Shown here: in pieces, positions 17,045-26,380 of the stretch | Numbering within the stretch: the stretch's first letter is position 1 | Layout of the letters: each line of letters opens with the position of its first letter | Source of the DNA: Neorhizobium sp. UBA3556 | GTDB taxonomy: Bacteria; Pseudomonadota; Alphaproteobacteria; Rhizobiales; Rhizobiaceae | NCBI GenBank assembly: GCA_002376235.1 | Contig: DFNX01000001.1 | Coordinates: forward strand, 305,891 to 369,890 | Direction of reading: 5' to 3' | Length of the DNA stretch: 64,000 nucleotides | Notes under the pieces: generated by a model | The model's database searches: none | The model's input: the letters and a program-made list of their open reading frames with translations, nothing else | Told to the model about the DNA's origin: nothing | Program-made: the position numbers and the translations under genes

Positions 17045-18442
17045 TCAGAAGAATGAAACGGCCAGCACCAGAAGCAGTGAGCTGGTCATCACGGTCGCCG
17101 CGAATGCGCCATTCCATTTGAGCACGATCGTCGTGGCCGAAGTGGACGTCAGGCGCGCCATGGTGATCGACATCGCGCTGATCGGTGAAAGCGCGATGCC
17201 AGCCGCCCAGCCAAGCGAAAGCGACAGCGCCAGAAGCATCGGATGAGCATTGCCGAAGGCGGCGGCTCCGAACAGCTGGGCAAGAAAAACCACCACGATC
17301 GAATGCGGCACGAACAGAAGTGCACTTGCCGCGATCGCCACGATGCACAGCCCCGCCAGCACCGAAGGCGGCAGTTGGTTGAGCTCCATCAGAAAATCGC
17401 CCCTGCCATCAAGGAACACCACAGCGGTCGCCCCGATGACACTGGCCGACAGATAGATCGCGCTTTCCGTCCGCATCACCGACATGTTGCCGACCATGCC
17501 CTTTACCTCGCGTCCGAGGCCCGAAATCGGCACACGCTGCTCGTAGACGATCCAGCCGAGGGCAAACAGCGGCAGAAGGATCAGCGAGGCGACAAGCGGG
17601 CTCACATCGATCGCGACATGGATCGCCAGCGTGCCCCCAAACAGCCCGACGCAGGCGCAGAGCGTTATCGCAAGCGGGCCGGCCGATAGCCTGTCCCCGT
17701 CATCAGCCGCCAGATTGATTGTCTGGCCAGTCACCTCGGTATGAAAAAGGGTCGTCACAAGGATCAAAGCCACAGCAGTCGCAAAGGCGGCAATGATGAA
17801 AGCCGTCGGCGCAAGATTGGGGATCGACTGGGTGATGATGGCAAACCCGACACCGAGCGGCGACCAGATCGTCATAAGAACCGTCCCGCGCATGGCGGCA
17901 AGCAGGATGGAGCGACGCTCGCCTTGCCGGTCCTGCCCTTCCGTCGCCTTCGCCACCATCTGGCCGAGTAGCGATATGATCCCGATATTGAAAAGCAGGC
18001 TGAGCAGATGGCTGCCGACCTTGACTGCCTGGTACCGCCTGCGCCCAGGCATGCTCATCAGATATTCCGCCGCATTCCTGATGATCTCCGAACGTCCGAC
18101 CGCATAACGCAGCATGCCGAGCACGGAAAGGAACGAGGAAAAGCCGACGCCTTGATAAAGCGCGCGTTCGACGACTTCAGCCTTGCCGGCCGGAGCCAAG
18201 AACTCCGATGTGGCGCAAAGAACGAAGCCAGCGCTCACGAACACTTTCGCAATCGTAGCGAGCCGCTTCCAATCAGATAGCACCGCGACAGTAGCAAGCG
18301 CAGCAGCAGCCCGGAGCAACCAGATGGAACCGGATGTCACGCTGGCAATGACGAAGAGAAAAGCGGCCGCCAAAGTAAGTACATCTGCCGCACTGATAAC
18401 CTGCTCCGTCTGCAGCGTGGCGGCTGAGGCACCCTTGCTCAT
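17045..18442 (-). CDS. Multi-pass membrane protein of unknown family (possible ion/organic-anion transporter)
   Basis: 465 residues with 11-13 strongly hydrophobic segments and short polar loops. It has duplicated-looking halves with re-entrant-type stretches (TIWSPLGVGFAIITQSIPN in the first half, GWAAGIALSPISAMSITMARLTS in the second). This layout recalls the ion-transporter superfamily (ArsB/CitM/SLC13-like), but no family signature can be named. The ATG at 18442 is used because GGAG lies about ten bases upstream; a start at 18478 would add an unlikely Ser/Arg-rich prefix. It has no operon partner. Confidence 0.8.
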   Translation of the reverse strand: MSKGASAATLQTEQVISAADVLTLAAAFLFVIASVTSGSIWLLRAAAALATVAVLSDWKRLATIAKVFVSAGFVLCATSEFLAPAGKAEVVERALYQGVGFSSFLSVLGMLRYAVGRSEIIRNAAEYLMSMPGRRRYQAVKVGSHLLSLLFNIGIISLLGQMVAKATEGQDRQGERRSILLAAMRGTVLMTIWSPLGVGFAIITQSIPNLAPTAFIIAAFATAVALILVTTLFHTEVTGQTINLAADDGDRLSAGPLAITLCACVGLFGGTLAIHVAIDVSPLVASLILLPLFALGWIVYEQRVPISGLGREVKGMVGNMSVMRTESAIYLSASVIGATAVVFLDGRGDFLMELNQLPPSVLAGLCIVAIAASALLFVPHSIVVVFLAQLFGAAAFGNAHPMLLALSLSLGWAAGIALSPISAMSITMARLTSTSATTIVLKWNGAFAATVMTSSLLLVLAVSFF

Positions 18443-18819
18443 GGATGGATAACTCCGGGACAGGCTTCGACCCGACACGCATGTGCGGAACGAGGAGAAA
18501 ATTCGAAAAGAAATTCGGTAGTATCAGCGATCTTGCAGCATGGGGCGGTGCTCCATTTGCAGGACAATCGCACGGATTGCTGCATTGCAGCATACAAGCC
18601 GTAAAGTCCAGAATTCATAAAGCGAAAGGGCCTGTTGCGACGCAAACTATGCGTATTTCAGCGGGCTGATGGCCAATACACACAATTACGAATTGCCGCT
18701 CAACGCGGCAGATCGTCTCGGTGGTGATTTTTAGGGCAAATAGATTCGTTACCAGGCGTAGCTGCGCGATCAGCGAGCCACGCTCATCCGAAGCATGACT
18801 AGCTCGAATTCGCCTGAAG
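18443..18819. other. Intergenic region, nothing recognised
   Basis: About 377 bases between the membrane protein start and the phaG stop. Codon-like patterns in both strands do not resemble any family I know. No terminator with a T run was seen after phaG. Confidence 0.5.
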
Positions 18820-19218
18820 TCAGGAGGCCTTCGGCTCGTCGTCCTCGCGGGGACGCTCTTCCGGGCCGATCGGATGTTTGCGCGGAACGCCATGACTGCG
18901 GGCAGTTCGGTCACGGTGGAGCGCTGCACGCGCCAGCAGCATGAAGGTGATCGGCGTGGTGAAGGTAACGAACGTGCCGATCAGAATTTCATGCAGGACG
19001 AGACTTGATGAAGCGACGGAGAAATAGATCATCGATGCAAGCATGATCCCGCCAATCCCCCAGCTTGTACCGAGCGCAGGTGCATGCAGCCGCTCATAAA
19101 AGGTCGGCAGGCGCAAGAAACCGATCGCGCCGATCAGCGCGAGTGCTGCCCCGAGCAACAGGAAGAAGGCCACGGCAAGCGCGACGGGAAGGGAAAGATC
19201 GGATGCAGGATAGATCAT
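18820..19218 (-). CDS. phaG: Monovalent cation/H+ antiporter subunit G (PhaG/MnhG)
   Basis: 132 residues. Three membrane segments occupy the first 100 residues, with the family pattern LLGAALALIGAIGFLRLPTFYERLHAPALGTSWG. The C-terminal tail is charged (ERPREDDEPKAS). It is the last subunit of the Mrp/Pha complex and overlaps phaF by four bases. Confidence 0.92.
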   Translation of the reverse strand: MIYPASDLSLPVALAVAFFLLLGAALALIGAIGFLRLPTFYERLHAPALGTSWGIGGIMLASMIYFSVASSSLVLHEILIGTFVTFTTPITFMLLARAALHRDRTARSHGVPRKHPIGPEERPREDDEPKAS

Positions 19219-19496
19219 TCGATCACCTCCCCGCGCATCAGGAACTTCGCCAGCGCCACGGTAGACACGAAACCGAGCAGGCCGATCACCAGCGCCGCCT
19301 CGAAATAGATCATCCGCCCCGTGCCGATCCCGAACGTCACCAGCAGCAGCATCGCGTTGATATAGATCGTGTCGAGACCAATGATCCTGTCCTGCGCCCG
19401 CGGGCCGCGGAACATCCGGACCGCAGCAATCGCCATGGCGACCACGAGCATGAACTGGGCGATTGCGACTGCGGTATAGATGATGACGGCACTCAT
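19215..19496 (-). CDS. phaF: Monovalent cation/H+ antiporter subunit F (PhaF/MnhF)
   Basis: 93 residues with three membrane helices and the MnhF core VRMFRGPRAQDRIIGLDTIYINAM. It is part of the Mrp-type Na+/H+ or K+/H+ antiporter and overlaps both neighbours by four bases. Confidence 0.92.
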   Translation of the reverse strand: MSAVIIYTAVAIAQFMLVVAMAIAAVRMFRGPRAQDRIIGLDTIYINAMLLLVTFGIGTGRMIYFEAALVIGLLGFVSTVALAKFLMRGEVIE

Positions 19497-19969
19497 GCGA
19501 ATATCTCCATCAGCAGCTTTTCATAGCGGTTCTTGATCGTCGCGACCCACTGCTCTTCCTCTTCCAGATCGAGCACGTGCATGAGGATCGAACCGTCATA
19601 TGAATCATATTCCAACCAGACCGAACCGGGCGTGCTTGTCAGAATGACCGCCAGAAGCGCAAGCGCGGTGCGATCCTTGAGTTCCAGCGGGATTGTCAGG
19701 AACCCCGACTTGTGCCCCTTCTTGCGGCCCCGGATGATCAGCATGGCAACCGTGACATTCGACAGGATGATATCGAAAAGCACGATGAAGAACAGTTTCG
19801 GCAGTAGCCACCATTTCTTCAGCTTCGGCTTATCAGGCCTGAGCGACGCCATCGCCCATGAGGCAAAGACAGCAACCAGCGAGCCCATGATCAGCTGCCC
19901 GAGCGTGAACCCGTTCAGAAGCAGCCACATCAGGATCAGCGATACCGTCAGGATCGGATAGGGAAGCAT
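19493..19969 (-). CDS. phaE: Monovalent cation/H+ antiporter subunit E (PhaE/MnhE)
   Basis: 158 residues: two N-terminal membrane helices, then the MnhE domain with LELKDRTALALLAVILTSTPGSVWLEYD and a C-terminal VLDLEEEEQWVATIKNRYEKLLMEIF. It is an accessory membrane subunit of the Pha complex. Its start overlaps the phaD stop by one base. Confidence 0.92.
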   Translation of the reverse strand: MLPYPILTVSLILMWLLLNGFTLGQLIMGSLVAVFASWAMASLRPDKPKLKKWWLLPKLFFIVLFDIILSNVTVAMLIIRGRKKGHKSGFLTIPLELKDRTALALLAVILTSTPGSVWLEYDSYDGSILMHVLDLEEEEQWVATIKNRYEKLLMEIFA

Positions 19970-21594
19970 CAGTGATCTCCCCCGCCAAGCTCGCTATCGA
20001 CGCCCGGCACCACGATCGCGTTGCGAACCGCATCGATATAGAGGCTTGGAGTACTGAGCGAGCGGATCGTCGTATCCATGTACTGCATCGCCGCATTCGC
20101 CTGCACGGTCAGGAACAGCGTCAACGCCAGAAGGAACATGACCGGCACGATCTCGATGACGAGAACCCTGGGCACCACGCCTTCAAGCGAGGTCCAGAAG
20201 GTGCGGATGCCGACGCGGGTCATGGAGATGAGTGCTGCGACACCCGACAGGATGACGAGAATGATCAGCGCCCAGACCGCAGCCGTCGGCGGCACGCCGA
20301 TCGCACCGGTGCCCATCATCGCAGACAGCATGGCGAACTTGGCAATGAAGCCCGAAAGCGGCGGCAGGCCGGAGAGAAGAATACCGCACATGGCAAAACA
20401 GGTGCCGAGGATCGCCATCGTGCCCGGCATGGTGACGCCGTCCGCCTCTTCCGGCTCGTCCTCATCGGCATCGCCATAGGCTTCCATCGTGACCGCCAGA
20501 ACGTTGGCGCCTGCATCCTGGCTACGCTCGACAAGCTCGATCAGCATGAAGAAGGCGCTGATCGTCAGCGTCGAGCTGACGAGATAGAGAAGTGCGCCGG
20601 AGGACACCGCACCGTCATTGATGCCGAGAACCATAAGAAGCGTGCCGGACGAGACCAGAACCGAGAAACCAGCAAGCCTGCCAAGCGCCTGCGACGCCAG
20701 AACGCCGATCGTGCCGAAGATCAATGTCGCCATGCCGCCATAGAGCAGCACCGTCGATCCGAAACCGGCTGAAGGACCGTTGTCGAACAACAACATGGTC
20801 AGCCGCAGGATGACATAGATGCCAAGCTTGCTGAGAATGGCAAAGACGCCGGCAACCGGGGCGGACGCCGCGCTATAGGCGGTCGGCAGCCAGAAGCAGA
20901 GCGGCCACATGCCGGCCTTGATCAGGAAGGCGATGCCGAGCACGCCGGCGCCCGCCTCCATCAGCATCCGCCGGTCCGCTTCCATTTCCGGAATACGGGC
21001 CGCAAGATCGGCCATGTTGAGCGTGCCGGCCGTACCGTAGATCAGGCTGACGCCGATCAGGAAGAGAAGTGCCGCCGCCAGGTTGACGGCGATATAGTGC
21101 ATGCCCGCCTTTACCCTGAGCGGACCCGATCCGTGCAGAAGAAGGCCATAGGATGCAGCCAGCATCACTTCGAAGAAGACGAAGAGATTGAACAGGTCAC
21201 CGGTCAGAAGCGCCCCGTTGACGCCCATCAGCAACAGCTGGAACATCGAATGAAAATGCGCGCCCATCGCATGCCAGCGCGCCAGCGAATAGACGAGCGC
21301 CGCGAACCCGACGATCGCCGTCAGAAGCAGCATCAGCGCGGAAAGCCCGTCGAGCACGAGCACGATGCCGAAGGGGGCCGCCCAATTGCCGAGCAGATAG
21401 ACGCCTTCGAAACTGTTGGGACCGCTTTCGATCTCAAACAGGATAAAAGCAACGGCCAGCAGCAGCATCGTCGAGACGAGGCTCACCATCGCCTTGGCGA
21501 CACGGCGTCTCTCTTCGATGAGCAGCAGGATCGCCGCCGCCGCCAGCGGGATGAGGATCGGCGCGATGATGAGATGATGCGACCAGCCGTTCAT
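19969..21594 (-). CDS. phaD: Monovalent cation/H+ antiporter subunit D (PhaD/MnhD)
   Basis: 541 residues with about 14 membrane helices, homologous to NuoN/NuoM-type proton-translocating subunits (FFEVMLAASYGLLLHG; AAGVLGIAFLIKAGMWPLCFWLPTAYSAASAPV with the conserved Lys). It starts at the ATG at 21594 (MNGWSHHL), overlapping the phaC stop by four bases; the frame is open much further upstream, but that extension is phaC read in another frame. It is insertion-free relative to known MrpD apart from a polar loop rich in Asp/Glu near residue 430. Confidence 0.93.
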   Translation of the reverse strand: MNGWSHHLIIAPILIPLAAAAILLLIEERRRVAKAMVSLVSTMLLLAVAFILFEIESGPNSFEGVYLLGNWAAPFGIVLVLDGLSALMLLLTAIVGFAALVYSLARWHAMGAHFHSMFQLLLMGVNGALLTGDLFNLFVFFEVMLAASYGLLLHGSGPLRVKAGMHYIAVNLAAALLFLIGVSLIYGTAGTLNMADLAARIPEMEADRRMLMEAGAGVLGIAFLIKAGMWPLCFWLPTAYSAASAPVAGVFAILSKLGIYVILRLTMLLFDNGPSAGFGSTVLLYGGMATLIFGTIGVLASQALGRLAGFSVLVSSGTLLMVLGINDGAVSSGALLYLVSSTLTISAFFMLIELVERSQDAGANVLAVTMEAYGDADEDEPEEADGVTMPGTMAILGTCFAMCGILLSGLPPLSGFIAKFAMLSAMMGTGAIGVPPTAAVWALIILVILSGVAALISMTRVGIRTFWTSLEGVVPRVLVIEIVPVMFLLALTLFLTVQANAAMQYMDTTIRSLSTPSLYIDAVRNAIVVPGVDSELGGGDH

Positions 21595-21929
21595 CGCTTG
21601 TCCCCCCTGCCGTCGACATGGTCGGTGCCGGTCAGGCCGCGCGAGGCGAGCAGGACGACGAGAAACAGTGCGGTGGTCGCAAAGCCGATGACGATGGCCG
21701 TCAGAACCAGCGCCTGCGGCACCGGATCGGCAAGCATGCTGCTGGATGCACCTTGACCGAGGATGGGGGGAACATTCGTCTTCACCCCGCCGGTGCTGAA
21801 GATGAACAGGTTCACCGCATAGGACAGAAGCGAAAGCCCGATGATGACCTGATAGGTGCGCGGGCGCAGTATCAGCCACACGCCGCAGCTCGTCATCACA
21901 CCGATCGCGATGGAAAGGATGATTTCCAT
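21591..21929 (-). CDS. phaC: Monovalent cation/H+ antiporter subunit C (PhaC/MnhC)
   Basis: 112 residues, a NuoK-like protein with three membrane helices (MEIILSIAIGVMTSCGVWLILRP; QVIIGLSLLSYAVNLFIFSTG). The start is the ATG at 21929, overlapping the phaA stop by one base; the open frame further upstream belongs to phaA. Confidence 0.92.
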   Translation of the reverse strand: MEIILSIAIGVMTSCGVWLILRPRTYQVIIGLSLLSYAVNLFIFSTGGVKTNVPPILGQGASSSMLADPVPQALVLTAIVIGFATTALFLVVLLASRGLTGTDHVDGRGDKR

Positions 21930-24856
21930 TAGTCGTCCCTCCCCTTTTCGGCTTCGATGACGCGCAGGCGGTTGATGCGGATGGATTGGTGCGCAAGCGC
22001 GACGAGGATAAGAACCGTCGATCCGACGACCAGAAGGAACACGCCGAGATCGAATAGCAGCGCCGTTGCTGCCGGCATCTTTCCGATCAACGGCACGGTC
22101 AGATACTGAAAATGCGAGGTCAGGAACGGGTAGCCCAGGAACCATGCGCCAATGCCGGTCACGGTTGCCATGATGAGCCCGACCCCCATCCAGCGCAGCG
22201 GGAGAATGCGGATGCGATCCTCCGCCCAGCGCGTACCGCCGGCAAGATATTGCAGCAGGAAGGCTATCGACAGTGTCAATCCGGCCGAGAACCCGCCGCC
22301 CGGAAGATCATGCCCGCGCATGAAGAGATAGACAGCGAAAGTGATGATGACCGGGAACATCCATTGCATGATCACGGACGGTATCAGCAGATATTCACGC
22401 ACCGTATCGCCGGCATTTCTCTCTGGCCGCTCTTCGTCGAACCGGTTCTGGATCCGCTGCTGCTCCGGCATTGTCATGCTGTCGGGCGCGGGGCGGAAAC
22501 GCCTGAGCAAGGCGTAGACGGTGAGAGCGACGATCCCGAGAACCGCAATCTCGCCGAATGTGTCGAACGCACGGAAATCGACGAGAATGACGTTGACGAC
22601 GTTGCGGCCGCCACCCTCCGAATAGGCGTTCTCCAGGAAATAGGTCGCAATTGCATCCGGCACCGGCATGGTCATCACGGCATAGGCAATGAACGTCATC
22701 CCGACACCGCAGATTATCGCGATCAAAAGGTCGCGGAAACGCCGGAAGCGGGCACGGAAGGTCACCGATTCATCCATCTTCTCCGTCCGCTTGGGCAGCC
22801 AGCGCAGCCCGAGCAGGATGAGGACGGTGGTAACGATCTCGACGAGCAACTGGGTAATCGCAAGATCGGGAGCCGAAAGCCAAACGAAGGTGATACAGAC
22901 GATAAGGCCGATCCCGCCCAGCATGACCAGCGCCGCCAGCCGGTGGTATTTGGCCAGAAAGGCGGTACCGAGCGCAAGGCAGATGCCGATCAGCCAGATA
23001 CCGGCAAAAACCTTGTCCACGCCGGAGAACACGAAGGCGCGCGGCTCGAAACCGGAGAGCCAGAGCGGCAGGAGCCCGGCCATGAAGCCGGTAACGACCA
23101 CCCAGCGCAGCTGCGGCTGCAGATTACGCGTGCCGAGCCGCTGCTCGGCCATACGCGCCCAGCGCCAGGACACTTCGACCAGAATGCGCTCGAAAATACG
23201 CTGGCCCTTCAGCCGGCGCAAAAGCGGTGGGCCATCCTCGCAGGTGGCGAGATAGTGGCGCAGCACGAAATAGAGCGCCGCACCGCCGACAAGCGCAATC
23301 AGGCTCATGATCAGCGGCAGATTGAAGCCATGCCAGATGGAGAGGCTGTATTCCGGCGTATCGACGCCCAGCACGCTGACAACGGCCGCCTGAAGGAACG
23401 GGCCGACCGAGAACGCCGGTGCAATGCCGACGATCAGGCAGATGACGACCAGCAGCTCGATCGGAAAACGCATCCAGCGAGATGGCTCGTGCGGCGTATC
23501 CTTAGGCAGGTTGGTCGGCGATGGGCCGAAGAAGACGGTATGGATGAAGCGCAGCGAATAGGCGACGCTGAACGCGCCTGCAAGCGTCGCGACATAAGGC
23601 AGGATGACGTCGAGGATCGAATCCGCATGGGTCTCGATCGCTTCGGCAAAGAACATTTCCTTCGATAGGAAGCCGTTGAGCAGCGGCACACCGGCCATCG
23701 CCGCACTCGCCACCATGGCAAGCGTTGCCGTATAGGGCAGATAGCGGAAAAGCCCGCTTAATCGCCGCATGTCTCGTGTTCCGGTCTCGTGATCGATGAT
23801 ACCGGCCGCCATGAACAGCGATGCCTTGAACGTCGCATGGTTCAGCATGTGGAAGATCGCCGCCACCGTGGCGAGCGGGCTGCCGAGGCTGAGCAGCGTG
23901 GTGATCAACCCGAGATGGCTGATCGTCGAATAGGCGAGCAATCCCTTCAGGTCCTGCTGGAAGATCGCGAAAAACGCGCCGATCAGCAAAGTGAGGATGC
24001 CAGCCGCCCCGAGAATGAAGAACCACTCGTAGGTTCCGGACAGCGCCGGCGAGAAACGGGCGAGCAGAAACACTCCGGCCTTCACCATCGTCGCCGAATG
24101 CAGGAAGGCCGAGACCGGGGTCGGCGCTGCCATCGCGTTGGGCAGCCAGAAATGGAACGGGAACTGGGCGCTCTTCGTCAATGCGCCGAGCAGGATGAAG
24201 ACGAGTGCCGGAACATAGAGCGCGTGACTGCGGATCAGGTCCCCGGATGCCAGGATCTTGTCGAGATCATAGCTGCCGACGATATTGCCGAGCAGCAGCA
24301 GGCCGATCAGCAGGCAGAAACCACCGATACCGGTAATCGTCAGCGCCATGCGGGCGCCATCGCGCGCCGCGGCGGAATTGTTCCAGTAGCTGATCAGCAG
24401 GAAGGACGAGATACTCGTCAGTTCCCAGAAGATCGACAGAAGGATGACATTGCCCGACAGGACGATGCCGAGCATGGCCCCCATGAAAGCAAGAAAGAAG
24501 GAAAAGAACCGCGGAACCGGATCGTCCTCGGACATGTAGTAACGGGCGTAGACGGTGACCAGGAAACCGATGCCGTTGATCAGCACGCTGAACATCCAGG
24601 CAAAACCATCCAGGCGCAACGAAAAATTCAGCCCGAGCTGAGGGATCCATTCCAGATTATAGCGAAGGACATTTCCATCGGTCACCTGCGGATAGGCCAG
24701 CACCGTGATGACAAGGCAGGAAAACGCAACAAGAGACGCCAGACGCGACGGAAGGGCCGCGGATGCCGTATTCAGGAGCATTACGGAAAGGAGACTTCCG
24801 ATAAACGGCAGGGCCAGCAGCAGAACAAGAAAGTGCGGCGCAAGCGTTATCCCAAT
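21929..24856 (-). CDS. phaA: Fused monovalent cation/H+ antiporter subunit A/B (PhaAB/MrpAB), probable ATT start
   Basis: About 975 residues. The first ~500 are NuoL-like (DGFAWMFSVLINGIGFLVTVYARYYM; ELTSISSFLLI; the conserved Lys region TKSAQFPFHFWLPNAMAAPTPVSAFLHSATMVKAG), then the MrpA C-terminal part, then an MrpB domain with RGHDLPGGGFSAGL near the end. The first ATG (24781) would remove the first membrane helix, because the frame continues upstream as APHFLVLLLALPFIG back to a stop at 24862. No ATG, GTG or TTG occurs there. An ATT at 24856 lies seven bases after AAGGA and is the likeliest start. It is the first gene of the seven-subunit operon that expels Na+/K+ and supports alkaline pH or potassium adaptation. 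Confidence 0.88.
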   Translation of the reverse strand: MGITLAPHFLVLLLALPFIGSLLSVMLLNTASAALPSRLASLVAFSCLVITVLAYPQVTDGNVLRYNLEWIPQLGLNFSLRLDGFAWMFSVLINGIGFLVTVYARYYMSEDDPVPRFFSFFLAFMGAMLGIVLSGNVILLSIFWELTSISSFLLISYWNNSAAARDGARMALTITGIGGFCLLIGLLLLGNIVGSYDLDKILASGDLIRSHALYVPALVFILLGALTKSAQFPFHFWLPNAMAAPTPVSAFLHSATMVKAGVFLLARFSPALSGTYEWFFILGAAGILTLLIGAFFAIFQQDLKGLLAYSTISHLGLITTLLSLGSPLATVAAIFHMLNHATFKASLFMAAGIIDHETGTRDMRRLSGLFRYLPYTATLAMVASAAMAGVPLLNGFLSKEMFFAEAIETHADSILDVILPYVATLAGAFSVAYSLRFIHTVFFGPSPTNLPKDTPHEPSRWMRFPIELLVVICLIVGIAPAFSVGPFLQAAVVSVLGVDTPEYSLSIWHGFNLPLIMSLIALVGGAALYFVLRHYLATCEDGPPLLRRLKGQRIFERILVEVSWRWARMAEQRLGTRNLQPQLRWVVVTGFMAGLLPLWLSGFEPRAFVFSGVDKVFAGIWLIGICLALGTAFLAKYHRLAALVMLGGIGLIVCITFVWLSAPDLAITQLLVEIVTTVLILLGLRWLPKRTEKMDESVTFRARFRRFRDLLIAIICGVGMTFIAYAVMTMPVPDAIATYFLENAYSEGGGRNVVNVILVDFRAFDTFGEIAVLGIVALTVYALLRRFRPAPDSMTMPEQQRIQNRFDEERPERNAGDTVREYLLIPSVIMQWMFPVIITFAVYLFMRGHDLPGGGFSAGLTLSIAFLLQYLAGGTRWAEDRIRILPLRWMGVGLIMATVTGIGAWFLGYPFLTSHFQYLTVPLIGKMPAATALLFDLGVFLLVVGSTVLILVALAHQSIRINRLRVIEAEKGRDD

Positions 24857-24941
24857 GACCTATTCCTTCATTTCCAAGGCATTTCAGTCCTTTATCATGT
24901 AATGGGGTGCCCCACTAGCCAATCGGATCAAACTGCCATAT

Positions 24942-25247
24942 ATGATTGATTCTGACCAATATGGGCAATTTGGAACAATGGGTCAACCAGATCAGACAAA
25001 GATTTTGTCGCCAGCGCTCTGTCGGGCGGGCCGTGGCTTTCTGGACTGGACGCAATGCGATCTGGCGGATCGCTCCGGTGTGTCTCGCAGTACGATCAGG
25101 GACTACGAAGGTGACCGCCATGAAGTCCACCGTTCGACGGAAGCCCAGCTTCGCCGCGCCTTTGAAGAAGGCGGCCTAGCCTTCGTCACGGTCGATGAAG
25201 ATTGTATAGGCATTTGCCCGAAGGAAAAGAACAGGCCAGCCGACTGA
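24942..25247 (+). CDS. Small XRE-type HTH DNA-binding protein
   Basis: 101 residues or fewer. An XRE helix-turn-helix occupies residues ~24-80 (LCRAGRGFLDWTQCDLADRSGVSRSTIRDYE, then EAQLRRAFEEGGLAFV), the pattern of short rhizobial XRE proteins. ATGs at 24942 or 24978 could be used. It is divergent from phaA and convergent with the response-regulator gene, sharing a terminator with it. Target unknown; proximity makes the pha operon a candidate. Confidence 0.75.
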   Translation: MIDSDQYGQFGTMGQPDQTKILSPALCRAGRGFLDWTQCDLADRSGVSRSTIRDYEGDRHEVHRSTEAQLRRAFEEGGLAFVTVDEDCIGICPKEKNRPAD

Positions 25248-25264
25248 GCTTCAGTCAGCCGGCC
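25234..25264. terminator. Stem-loop spanning two convergent stop codons
   Basis: An imperfect inverted repeat (GACTGA/TCAGTC core with GGCC/GGCC outer arms and two mismatches) overlaps the last codons of both the XRE gene and the response-regulator gene. It could end both transcripts; no strong T run follows on either side. Confidence 0.5.
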
Positions 25265-26349
25265 CGAGCCTTCTGGAATTGCTGCCTGTATTCGGATGGC
25301 GAAACACCAACTTCCTTCTTGAAGGCTTTGCAGAAATAGTTTGCATCCGCATAGGAAAGATCAAGCGACACATTGCTGATCGGCAGATCGCTGTTTTTCA
25401 GCAGCACCTTGGCGCGTTCGATGCGCTGACCCTTGAGGTAGGAAATGAAGGTCGTGTTCATTTTCTTGCGAAATAGTCGGCTGAGATAACACGGGCTGAC
25501 ATGCGCGAATTCAGCCGCCTCTTCCAGCGTGACGCCCTTCGATAGGTTGCGCTCGATAAAATGAAGAACTGTTTCGATTCTTTCTCCGGCAGCCCCGCCA
25601 TGCTCCTGACCGGGATCGAACAGAACATCAATGATCTGACACAAAAGCTCCTGAACCTTGTACTGACTGCGGACATCGAGACGCTGATTTTCCAGTTCAT
25701 CCACCTGCCTTGCCATCGGCAAGCTCAATTTGCGGCCCATTTCCTCCAAAACATCCGTCAGTATCTCGACAAGATCGAGCACCTCATGGCGCGGCGCCAC
25801 CTCCTTATGCGCATAAATTCTCTCAAGTCTCATCCGCACGAAACGCAAACAGTCCCGATAGGCACGCCTTTCGACCAAGGATCGGATTTCTTCTGCAATG
25901 TCAGCCTCGTCGTCCGCCTCATCCTCGGCTGCATCCATTGTCGGGACCACATGCAGGCTCTGCTGCAACTTTTCAGGAGCCGGTAGGGCCAGGCAATCGC
26001 GAACGCCATCGAGCAACGCCTCTGTCCGCACCGGCTTCAGCAGAAAACCGTCAGCCTTGTACTGGATCGCTGCCTGCATGATGTCGAAATAGTCATAGGC
26101 GGTCACGATCAGCACTTTTGTCGCCAGATGTCGTTCACGCACCATCTGCAGCAATTCCAGCCCGTTGGGGCGCGGAATCCTGATATCGAGCAACATCACA
26201 TCGATACGCTCGCTTTCGAGCAACTTGACCGCTTCCGATCCGTTTTTTGCCTCGCCGACGATCCTTATGTCATCGGCGTTACGCTCGATGATGGAGCGCA
26301 GAGCACGCCTTTCCAGTTCTTCATCTTCGACGATGGCCATGTTGAACAT
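25255..26349 (-). CDS. Response regulator with AraC-type output domain (YesN-like), BMC locus
   Basis: About 364 residues. The receiver domain has the acidic pocket VEDEE, phospho-acceptor Asp55 in LLDIRIP, a Thr in IVTAYDY and Lys105 in LLKPV. A variable linker follows, then a C-terminal double HTH of AraC type (VTLEEAAEFAHVSPCYLSRLFRKKM; LPISNVSLDLSYADANYFCKAFKKEVGVSPSEYRQ). The ATG at 26349 has AGGAG upstream; the longer frame adds nine residues without one. It is 31 bases after its cognate kinase and last in the BMC gene string, so it probably activates the compartment operon. Confidence 0.9.
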   Translation of the reverse strand: MFNMAIVEDEELERRALRSIIERNADDIRIVGEAKNGSEAVKLLESERIDVMLLDIRIPRPNGLELLQMVRERHLATKVLIVTAYDYFDIMQAAIQYKADGFLLKPVRTEALLDGVRDCLALPAPEKLQQSLHVVPTMDAAEDEADDEADIAEEIRSLVERRAYRDCLRFVRMRLERIYAHKEVAPRHEVLDLVEILTDVLEEMGRKLSLPMARQVDELENQRLDVRSQYKVQELLCQIIDVLFDPGQEHGGAAGERIETVLHFIERNLSKGVTLEEAAEFAHVSPCYLSRLFRKKMNTTFISYLKGQRIERAKVLLKNSDLPISNVSLDLSYADANYFCKAFKKEVGVSPSEYRQQFQKARAG

Positions 26350-26380
26350 AAAAATCTCCTGTAATCTGAACCCCACGCCT

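Noticed and set aside
22112..23668. 518-codon frame antisense to phaA
   Set aside because: Rich in Glu/Arg/His with no domain; mirror image of a membrane protein gene.
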